A stretch of 9,804 bases of DNA from Candidatus Scybalocola fimicaballi (lineage in GTDB: Bacteria; Bacteroidota; Bacteroidia; Bacteroidales; Paludibacteraceae), in contig DCIP01000195.1 of NCBI GenBank assembly GCA_002317115.1, forward strand, positions 1-9,804, in the 5' to 3' direction. Each line of letters starts with the position of its first letter. The stretch's first letter is position 1. The notes beneath the pieces are model-generated. The model was not told the DNA's origin and ran no database searches. It saw only the letters and a list, made by a program, of their open reading frames with translations. Shown here piece after piece: positions 1-4,454 of this stretch. The position numbers and the translations under genes were made by a program.

Positions 1-294
1 GTCAAAAAGATGATAAATATATTTCTTTATAGTAAGTTTGATGGTGACATAAGCAAATGGAACATTGACAATGTCGAAGATGACAGATCTTCATTATTAG
101 AATTTGGTGTTTATAAAGGAGATCATTCCTTCGATGAAGATTCTAAAGAGTCGGGATTGACATATAGCGACAGAGGAGAATCGTCTCTGGTATGTTATGG
201 AGAGGATTCCCAGCCGGGAAAGAAAGATGGAGAGGAACCATCTGTCTTTGATAAACTGAAAAACGCATTCGGAAAGATATTCGGGACCCTCTAA
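1..294 (+). CDS. C-terminal fragment of a BspA-like (DUF285) surface protein, cut by the window edge
   Basis: The frame is open from base 1 and stops at TAA 292-294, so the real gene starts outside the window. The ATG at 10 is probably internal. The first residues read SKFDGDISKWNIDNVED, which resembles one repeat of the DUF285/BspA-like family (typical pattern: x-F-N-G-D-I-S-x-W-[ND]-V-S-N-V-x-x-M), known from surface-exposed adhesin-like proteins of Bacteroidetes and mycoplasmas. Only the last, partly degenerate repeat is present. A polar, acidic tail of about 70 residues follows (many S, D, E, G) and ends in a short amphipathic stretch, DKLKNAFGKIFGTL. No sorting domain is recognisable in the tail. 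The family call rests on a single repeat. That the protein is cell-surface or secreted is inferred from the family. Confidence 0.65.
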   Translation, partial: VKKMINIFLYSKFDGDISKWNIDNVEDDRSSLLEFGVYKGDHSFDEDSKESGLTYSDRGESSLVCYGEDSQPGKKDGEEPSVFDKLKNAFGKIFGTL

Positions 295-296
295 AT

Positions 297-311
297 CTCC
301 CTTAAAGGGAG
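297..311. repeat. Short intergenic palindrome, first of a pair
   Basis: CTCCCTT, one base, then AAGGGAG form a perfect 7-bp inverted repeat, starting three bases after the stop codon of the BspA-like gene. Flanking AAAT and ACTTT extend it imperfectly. This CTAAATCTCCCTT type of element resembles dispersed extragenic palindromes common in Bacteroidetes genomes. Its copy number here cannot be judged from one window. Confidence 0.6.
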
Positions 312-348
312 ACTTTGGGCAGGAATGATGAAAAATAGTGAGCCATCT

Positions 349-379
349 CCTCCCTTTAAGGGAGGTCGGGAGTTTTTTT
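349..379 (+). terminator. Second palindrome overlapping a terminator-like hairpin with a T-run
   Basis: CCTCCCTT, one base, AAGGGAGG (349-365) is a perfect 8-bp inverted repeat and a near copy of the palindrome at 297-311. CTCCC (350-354) can instead pair with GGGAG (368-372), which is followed directly by seven T residues (373-379). That makes a weak intrinsic-terminator shape. The two pairings exclude each other. The element could end the BspA-like transcript or attenuate the gene starting at 383. Neither role is demonstrated. Confidence 0.45.
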
Positions 380-382
380 ACG

Positions 383-1015
383 ATGAAACTAGATATTAAG
401 ACAATAATAGGATTTGTGGTCATTGCTGTGGTGGCGTACCTATGTCGACCGCTGAATGATAAGATTGCCGACGTCTTTATTGAAGACAAGAATGAAGAAG
501 AAATTAGCGGCAATATAGAAGGACACGACTATGTAGATCTTGGATTGAGTGTGAAATGGGCGACGTGCAATATTGGTGCGTCCAAGCCAGAGGAATACGG
601 TAACTATTTCGCATGGGGAGAGACAGAAACGAAGGACAGGTATGAATCAGAGACATATTCATGGAAATCGGCGGATGCCGCTTACACCCAATGGGGAGAC
701 TCATGGCGTATTCCGACGAAAATGGAGTGGGATGAACTTTTGGAAAAATGCTCTTGGGAATGGACGAATATCAAGGGAGTGAATGGGTATAGAATCACAG
801 CAAAGAATGGCAATTGGATTTTCCTTCCTGCCGCTGGTAGCCGCTATGACACTTCGCTCTACTATGTGGATTCTATCGGCTACTACTGGAGTTCTACTGT
901 GAACGATAGCAATAGTAACGACGCTTATGGCCTCCGCTTAGATTCAAGCAGTAAGGGCACGTACGGCAGCTATTACCGCACCTACGGGCATAGTGTACGA
1001 CCTGTCGCAGAGTAA
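383..1015 (+). CDS. Fib_succ_major domain protein, membrane-anchored (paralog 1)
   Basis: This is a 210-residue protein when started at ATG 383. The upstream in-frame ATG at 338 would put coding sequence through the palindrome and T-run, so it is unlikely. Residues 7-20 form a hydrophobic helix without a convincing lipobox, which suggests an N-terminal membrane anchor. From about residue 49 to the end it matches the Fibrobacter succinogenes major paralogous domain (TIGR02145/PF09603): YVDLGLSVKWATCNIGASKP at 50-69, AWGE at 77-80, WRIPTKMEWDEL at 108-119, NGNWIFLPAAGSR at 142-154, YYWSS at 167-171 and a final HSVRPVAE. The domain is typical of Bacteroidetes envelope proteins and its function is unknown. 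The RxPTxxEW motif and C-terminal SVR recall the FGE-sulfatase/C-type-lectin fold, which is an inference. It converges on the next gene with a 23-bp gap. I see no clear own promoter. Confidence 0.85.
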   Translation: MKLDIKTIIGFVVIAVVAYLCRPLNDKIADVFIEDKNEEEISGNIEGHDYVDLGLSVKWATCNIGASKPEEYGNYFAWGETETKDRYESETYSWKSADAAYTQWGDSWRIPTKMEWDELLEKCSWEWTNIKGVNGYRITAKNGNWIFLPAAGSRYDTSLYYVDSIGYYWSSTVNDSNSNDAYGLRLDSSSKGTYGSYYRTYGHSVRPVAE

Positions 1016-1038
1016 GGGAGAAGTAGGAGCACAGATTG

Positions 1039-1734
1039 CTATTCTTCTGTTGATGATTTGTCTTTGAAAATATACTTTACTCCTAATTGAACGACACCCT
1101 GCCCTCCATATCCAAAATCTAAGAATCCTCGCAAATTTTTGGTTCCACCTTCCAACCCTAGAGGTGTGAATTGACAATATAGAGAACTTTCTTCAATATT
1201 TGCTTTGTCTGATCTTGATTTTTCATCATATTTGATTTTCTTTTCAAAATTGAATCTTAATCCAGCTCCGAATTTTCCATACATTGAGAAATGATCTCTT
1301 TTTAAGTAATATATTATGGCTTCAGGCATTAAATATATTATATGTCTGTTTAATTCTCCATAATAATTTATGTCTGTATAAGATTTGTGTTTCGACGTTT
1401 TGTCTGTTTGGATATATTGTTTCATACTCAAATGATCATATCCTAAACATAACCCTATACCTGCAATCTTGCCCAACATCCAGGCATAATGAATGTTAAA
1501 ATGAAAAGGTTTTGAGATTAATTCATTTCGGGTTCCAATACAAATTATAGTATCATTGATTACATCGTAACTATAATTTTCTTGTTCATAATAATTGTGG
1601 TCGGAAGAATTATACTCTTCTGATATATAAGCATGACTATAATATCCCAATCCTAGAGCAATATGACGTTCTTGTTGAGCCAAACAACAAATGGAAATCG
1701 CTATGTAAAGAAGAATTAAACAATATTTTTTCAT
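1039..1734 (-). CDS. Predicted outer-membrane beta-barrel protein, unknown function
   Basis: This is a 231-residue protein if started at MKKYCLILL (1734). The longer start at 1746 would leave almost no leader after the promoter at 1758-1788. Residues 1-20 are a signal peptide (KK, a hydrophobic core, then CCLAQ|QE), typical of Bacteroidetes exported proteins. The mature part alternates aromatic and polar residues (ALGLGYYSHAY, FHFNIHYAWMLGKIAGIGLCLGYDH, FSMYGKFGAGLRFNF, GFLDFGYGGQGVVQLGVKYIF), as expected for transmembrane beta-strands of a small barrel of roughly 8-10 strands. I do not recognise a specific family. The gene is markedly AT-rich (13 of 60 bases G+C at 1321-1380), unlike the paralog genes and tamB, which may point to separate acquisition. 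It is transcribed divergently from the HipB-like gene. Confidence 0.7.
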   Translation of the reverse strand: MKKYCLILLYIAISICCLAQQERHIALGLGYYSHAYISEEYNSSDHNYYEQENYSYDVINDTIICIGTRNELISKPFHFNIHYAWMLGKIAGIGLCLGYDHLSMKQYIQTDKTSKHKSYTDINYYGELNRHIIYLMPEAIIYYLKRDHFSMYGKFGAGLRFNFEKKIKYDEKSRSDKANIEESSLYCQFTPLGLEGGTKNLRGFLDFGYGGQGVVQLGVKYIFKDKSSTEE

Positions 1735-1757
1735 GATCGTAATCATCTAAACTCCTA

Positions 1758-1788
1758 CAAAATTAGTCAAACCATATAATTAAACAAA
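1758..1788 (-). promoter_or_regulatory. Promoter of the barrel-protein gene (Bacteroidetes primary sigma type)
   Basis: Read on the minus strand, TTTG (1788-1785) is followed after 19 nt by TAATTTTG (1765-1758). This is a full match to the Bacteroidetes -33 TTTG / -7 TAnnTTTG pattern with standard spacing. Transcription should start near 1751-1753, giving a leader of about 17-19 nt to the ATG at 1734 and disfavouring the 1746 start. Confidence 0.75.
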
Positions 1789-1889
1789 AAAGAATTGGCT
1801 GTTCTCTTTGAATGTTTTTCATCATTCCACTCAAATGCAGGGATTTTATATCATCTCCTTCTTATCTTTACATAATATCCATTATAAAA

Positions 1890-1903
1890 TGTCAAATTTG
1901 ACA
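1890..1903. promoter_or_regulatory. Operator 1 of the HipB-like regulator
   Basis: TGTCAAATTTGACA is a perfect 14-bp palindrome. It covers the place where the -33 box of the promoter with its -7 box at 1913-1920 would lie. A near copy sits 41 bp downstream, centre to centre. The regulator encoded immediately downstream is the obvious candidate to bind it, by analogy with HipB autoregulation. Confidence 0.7.
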
Positions 1904-1912
1904 AATATTTAT

Positions 1913-1920
1913 TATTTTTG
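1913..1920 (+). promoter_or_regulatory. -7 box of the HipB-like gene
   Basis: TATTTTTG matches the Bacteroidetes -7 consensus TAnnTTTG exactly. The only upstream TTTG (1897-1900) is 12 nt away, too close to be a standard -33 box. The promoter may therefore be weak, or the -33 region may be sacrificed to the operator. The predicted start of transcription is about 1925-1928, leaving a very short leader. Confidence 0.6.
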
Positions 1921-1930
1921 CCGTGTAAAA

Positions 1931-1944
1931 TATCAATTTTGACA
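1931..1944. promoter_or_regulatory. Operator 2 of the HipB-like regulator
   Basis: TATCAATTTTGACA matches the perfect palindrome at 1890-1903 at 12 of 14 positions, with the right half-site TTTGACA identical. It lies just downstream of the expected transcription start and ends two bases before the ATG at 1947. Two bound dimers would bracket the -7 box on roughly the same face of the helix (41 bp, close to four turns). Confidence 0.65.
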
Positions 1945-1946
1945 TT

Positions 1947-2294
1947 ATGTATAATATTTACATGCTCTCAGATACAGATATTATGAACAAGATATCAGCA
2001 AGGCTTAAAGAACTTAGACTGAAACAAAATATTTCACGTCAGGATCTATCGATAAGCTCTGGTGTATCTATGTCTTCAATTGTACGTATGGAGGAGGGGG
2101 AGATAAAATCTTTTGAATCTTTCATACGCATTCTAAGAACATTAGGAAAAATAGACATTCTCCTTCCTCTTGTGGAGGAGGAGGAAATCAGTCCAAACGA
2201 ATATTTTAAGATGATGCAGTCGACGCAGAAGAAGACTCGTAAACGTGCATCAAAAAGTAAATTAACAACAAAACAAGAGGAATTGGAATGGTAG
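1947..2294 (+). CDS. hipB: HipB-like XRE-family antitoxin/autoregulator, now without its toxin
   Basis: This protein has 115 residues from ATG 1947. In-frame ATGs at 1962 and 1983 are also possible, and no Shine-Dalgarno decides between them. Residues about 16-70 form a Cro/C1-type helix-turn-helix (ISARLKELRLKQNISRQDLS, then GVSMSSIVRMEEGE as turn and recognition helix). The sequence continues with SFESFIRILRTLGKIDILLPL, typical of HipB-like proteins, then an acidic EEEE, a conserved-looking ISPNEYF segment, and a basic tail KKTRKRASKSK. It ends in LEW, the same three residues that end E. coli HipB, where the terminal Trp contacts HipA and affects HipB stability (from memory). Known HipB dimers bind palindromic operators and repress their own hipBA promoter. 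Two matching palindromes flank this promoter. The stop codon overlaps the ATG of a 21-codon hipA remnant. It may persist as a solo autoregulator or act on other HipA proteins. Alternative: a generic XRE regulator. Confidence 0.8.
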   Translation: MYNIYMLSDTDIMNKISARLKELRLKQNISRQDLSISSGVSMSSIVRMEEGEIKSFESFIRILRTLGKIDILLPLVEEEEISPNEYFKMMQSTQKKTRKRASKSKLTTKQEELEW

Positions 2295-2353
2295 ATGTAG
2301 CACAAGTAAAAATGTTCGGACTCACACTTCCAAACATGCAATTAGATATTTAG
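2288..2353 (+). pseudogene. hipA: Remnant of a HipA-type toxin gene (first 21 codons only)
   Basis: ATG at 2288 overlaps the end of the HipB-like gene in ATGGTAG, the usual tightly coupled arrangement of hipB-hipA pairs. The encoded peptide starts MVDVAQVKMFGLTL, which resembles the N-terminus of Bacteroidetes HipA proteins (from memory, V-A-x-V-x-[LM]-[WF]-G), and stops at TAG 2351-2353 after 21 codons. Full HipA toxins are about 300-440 residue Ser/Thr kinases. Nothing in the next 200 bp, in any frame I read, continues the kinase. Almost the whole toxin gene is therefore missing rather than frameshifted. The identification depends mainly on position and overlap, since 14 residues are little to match. 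It could instead be a chance or newly arisen small peptide. Confidence 0.55.
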
Positions 2354-2454
2354 TATAGAAGACACCCACTGACGCAAGTAGGACTCTTATCATCTCATTT
2401 CGATATAATTATTTCCCGGTAGATGGTATCAGCTGGCACGTGAACAGGAGGCAC

Positions 2455-2479
2455 ATAGACGGGGACATGCCCCGTCTAT
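2455..2479. repeat. Perfect GC-rich inverted repeat, REP-like
   Basis: ATAGACGGGG (2455-2464) and CCCCGTCTAT (2470-2479) are perfect 10-bp arms around a 5-base loop. No T-run follows on either strand, so it is a poor intrinsic terminator. It resembles dispersed GC-rich extragenic palindromes of Bacteroidetes and lies just after the deleted hipA region. Confidence 0.65.
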
Positions 2480-2526
2480 ACAAGTATCATTGTTGGACAT
2501 CCCCACTAAGAAGGAATTATACCGAC

Positions 2527-2558
2527 AATTATGAATTACGAATTATGCATTATGAATT
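2527..2558. repeat. 7-bp tandem repeat of AATTATG type
   Basis: Four 7-bp units (AATTATG, AATTACG, AATTATG, CATTATG) and a partial fifth (AATT) run from 2527 to 2558. The last base falls in the stop codon of paralog 2, whose gene ends here on the minus strand. Arrays of AATTATGAATT type are frequent intergenic elements in Bacteroidetes and some other bacteria. The array gives a chance short ORF on the plus strand that should not be annotated. Confidence 0.7.
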
Positions 2559-3196
2559 TATTTCGCACGCACCGCACGAACACTATACCCATCGTAACGG
2601 CTGCTGATGCAGTACCAGTAGACGCGCTCCTCGTTGAAGTCCAAGCTGCGAGCGAGGAACTCGCGCTCCTCGCCGAACGAAGACGACCAGTAGCAGCCGA
2701 TGCCCTTATTGTTGTCATCCGAGCCGAAGCGGTCGCCAGCGGCAGGGAAAAAGACAGAGTTGCCGTTCTTTCCTGTGAATTTCGCTCCGAACACGCCGTT
2801 GACCTCCGTCATTTGGTATTGACACTCCTCTACTAGCTCTCTCTGCTCCTCGTTTGTCGGCATGCGCCACTCTGATCCCCAGTTGGCTGTGGCAGCGTCA
2901 TCCTCGGGAAGAAGCGTTGTCAATCCGTCATTAAAATTATATTTTGTAAAATCTTCTCCCCATTTGTATGTGATATTGTTGTATACTTCCTTCGGCTTTG
3001 TCTCGCCCCATGCGAAGTAGTCGCCGTATTCCTCAGGCTTGGATGCACCCACGTTGTAAGTTGCCCAAAGTGTGCCAGATGGAAGACCAAGGTCGACATA
3101 GGCATGATCGGCTTTTTTTACTCGCTTGGCTTGTACCGAGAGTGTGCAGCCCATCAGGAACAAGGCTGCCGTTAAGATGAACTTTAGATATCTCAT
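2558..3196 (-). CDS. Fib_succ_major domain protein, exported (paralog 2)
   Basis: This protein has 212 residues. Residues 1-23 are a signal peptide. LMGC at 14-17 could be a weak lipobox and VQA|KR at 21-25 could be a type I cleavage site, so lipoprotein versus soluble or periplasmic is undecided. The acidic surface-export tail seen in paralog 3 is absent. Almost all of the rest is one Fib_succ_major domain: YVDLGLPSGTLWATYNVGAS at 33-52, YFAWGE at 60-65, EDDAATANWGSEWRMPT at 98-114, GKNGNSVFFPAAGDR at 142-156, YWSSS at 169-173 and YSVRAVRAK at the end. The role of the domain is unknown. A -7 box lies at 3245-3252. The gene is GC-rich in its 3' half (39 of 60 bases at 2641-2700), in contrast to the AT-rich regulator and barrel genes. 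It stands head to head with paralog 3 across a 370-bp gap. Confidence 0.87.
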   Translation of the reverse strand: MRYLKFILTAALFLMGCTLSVQAKRVKKADHAYVDLGLPSGTLWATYNVGASKPEEYGDYFAWGETKPKEVYNNITYKWGEDFTKYNFNDGLTTLLPEDDAATANWGSEWRMPTNEEQRELVEECQYQMTEVNGVFGAKFTGKNGNSVFFPAAGDRFGSDDNNKGIGCYWSSSFGEEREFLARSLDFNEERVYWYCISSRYDGYSVRAVRAK

Positions 3197-3566
3197 AATT
3201 GCATTATTTGTAGGGGCATAATCTTATGCTGATTAAATAATGGGCAAAAGTAAACAGAAAAGGCAAAATAAAATCATCTAACCTTAAATCTTTTTCGTGA
3301 AACTTCTATAAATTTGACTCTCTGTATACCGACTTATATTGCAATGTTTATATAAAATTTCGCTTGATTGTTTGCTCATCTATTTTTTTTCTGTAAATTG
3401 CCATTGATTATTGTTAGGTTCTTTTGGATAACGATTCATTTCTTTATGTTTAGTCACAATAAAGTCACGAAAATCACCCAATTATCAAACTAATAATCAA
3501 TCTTAATAAATCTGCTCTTATTTTGAGCCTTAAAACTTTTTTATAAACTTAAATAGTTCTAATAAC
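3197..3566. other. 370-bp AT-rich divergent intergenic region
   Basis: There is no coding sequence here. It holds the upstream region of paralog 2 on the left and that of paralog 3 on the right. For paralog 3 the best candidate promoter is TTTG (3423-3426), 18 nt, TATGTTTA (3445-3452). This is one base off the -7 consensus and one nt short of usual spacing, with a leader of about 107 nt. An exact TAAATTTG box on the plus strand (3309-3316) lacks a -33 partner. I see no repeat array or RNA gene. Confidence 0.5.
3245..3252 (-). promoter_or_regulatory. -7 box of paralog 2
   Basis: On the minus strand this reads TACTTTTG, an exact TAnnTTTG match, about 50 bases upstream of the start at 3196. No TTTG is present at the standard 19-21 nt distance (the nearest is 11 nt away). 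A small inverted repeat GCATAA-TC-TTATGC (3215-3228) lies in the resulting leader. Confidence 0.5.
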
Positions 3567-4391
3567 ATGAAGAAAAATTGGAGTTTTTTGATTGCTTCTT
3601 TAGCAATTAGTTCTATGGCTGTAATGTCAGTCGCTTGCAATGACGACGACGAGAACGAAAACAACCAGCCAAGCAACAACCAGTCGGATCCAAGCAACAA
3701 CCAGTCGGATCCCAATAATGGTCAGGAAGAACCAATTAACAAAGATGGAGTTGATAGTAATGGCCACATGTACGTCGACCTTGGTCTCCCTTCTGGCACA
3801 CTATGGGCTACGTGCAACATCGGAGCCACAAAACCTGAGGAATTCGGCGACTATTTAGCATGGGGTGAATCAACCGAAAAATTAAATTTGCTATATTATG
3901 GGTATAGTTGGATGACATACAAATATGCAAAGGTCAACGAAGCAAAAGAAGAAATTGAGTACATTACAAAGTACAATTTGAGTGCATCTAAGGGCGGCGT
4001 CATAGACAACCTTTCAACCCTTACAGCGGAGGATGATGCAGCCACTATCCTTTGGGGCGATGAGTGGAGAATGCCGACATACGAAGATTTCAAGGAACTA
4101 AACAGCTACTGCACATACCAGTGGACTAGGATCAACAACGTTAGGGGAGCGCAATTCGTAGCTAAGAACGGTAAGTCTATCTTTTTACCTGCCGCTCTTT
4201 GTTGGAGTGGTATGCAACAAGTTGATCGATCCTACTATGATGGTTACTACTGGACTTCAACCGTCGATCCGAAGGAGGAGATTTACGCCCATTCATTTCT
4301 TTTCGGTCAAGAGAAAAGAGATTCGCATTACTTTGCCAATACGTCACGCTGCATTGGTTTGTCCGTGCGTGCAGTACGTGTCAATAAATAA
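3567..4391 (+). CDS. Surface-exported Fib_succ_major lipoprotein (paralog 3)
   Basis: This protein has 274 residues, the longest of the three paralogs. Residues 1-23 form a lipoprotein signal peptide ending SVA|C, with Cys24 the lipid-attachment site. Cys24 is followed by NDDDENEN. An acidic run just after the Cys is the lipoprotein export signal that sends Bacteroidetes lipoproteins to the outer surface, so exposure outside the cell is likely. A flexible Asn/Ser/Gln linker (residues 31-65) includes the unit PSNNQSD twice. The Fib_succ_major domain follows: YVDLGLPSGTLWATCNIGAT at 69-88, AWGES at 98-102, EDDAATILWGDEWRMPT at 155-171, KNGKSIFLPAA at 200-210, YYWTSTV at 227-233 and LSVRAVR at 265-271. 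It has about 25 more residues than paralog 2 between AWGE and EDDAAT. The function of the domain is unknown. The gene converges on tamB across a hairpin. Confidence 0.9.
   Translation: MKKNWSFLIASLAISSMAVMSVACNDDDENENNQPSNNQSDPSNNQSDPNNGQEEPINKDGVDSNGHMYVDLGLPSGTLWATCNIGATKPEEFGDYLAWGESTEKLNLLYYGYSWMTYKYAKVNEAKEEIEYITKYNLSASKGGVIDNLSTLTAEDDAATILWGDEWRMPTYEDFKELNSYCTYQWTRINNVRGAQFVAKNGKSIFLPAALCWSGMQQVDRSYYDGYYWTSTVDPKEEIYAHSFLFGQEKRDSHYFANTSRCIGLSVRAVRVNK
3669..3710 (+). repeat. Two exact 21-bp tandem copies in the lipoprotein linker
   Basis: Bases 3669-3689 and 3690-3710 are identical and encode PSNNQSD twice. A diverged third unit follows (PNNGQEE). The copies lie between the lipidated N-terminus and the domain. 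Gain or loss of units would keep the frame and change only linker length. Confidence 0.9.
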
Positions 4392-4406
4392 GATTTAATA
4401 TTACTA

Positions 4407-4449
4407 GGCCATGGTTGGCAAACGTCGTATACGCTTGGCTTCCATGGCC
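4407..4449. terminator. Hairpin between converging genes, possible bidirectional terminator
   Basis: GGCCATGG (4407-4414) and CCATGGCC (4442-4449) are perfect 8-bp arms. Weaker pairing continues inwards (AAACG against CGCTT). The hairpin lies in the 63-bp gap between the stop codons of paralog 3 and tamB. No strong T-run follows on either side, so the termination role comes mainly from position. Confidence 0.5.
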
Positions 4450-4454
4450 CACAT

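Noticed and set aside
338..382. Upstream start for paralog 1 at ATG 338
   Set aside because: It would make the palindrome and T-run coding and add 15 residues before an otherwise normal membrane-anchor start at 383.
97..513. 138-residue minus-strand ORF across the BspA tail and the palindromes
   Set aside because: It runs through both inverted repeats and overlaps two better supported plus-strand genes. The product looks like an antisense translation.
1897..1900. TTTG as a -33 box for the HipB-like gene
   Set aside because: It is only 12 nt from the -7 box, against the usual 19-21 nt, and it is part of the operator palindrome.
2455..2558. CRISPR-like or attachment-site reading of the repeats
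   Set aside because: There is one palindrome and one short tandem array, with no repeat-spacer periodicity, integrase or tRNA gene nearby.
2531..2836. 101-residue plus-strand ORF starting in the AATTATG array
   Set aside because: It lies antisense to paralog 2, which has clear domain motifs. Its Ala/Val/Arg-rich product is typical of the reverse strand of a GC-rich gene, and its first codons are repeat sequence.
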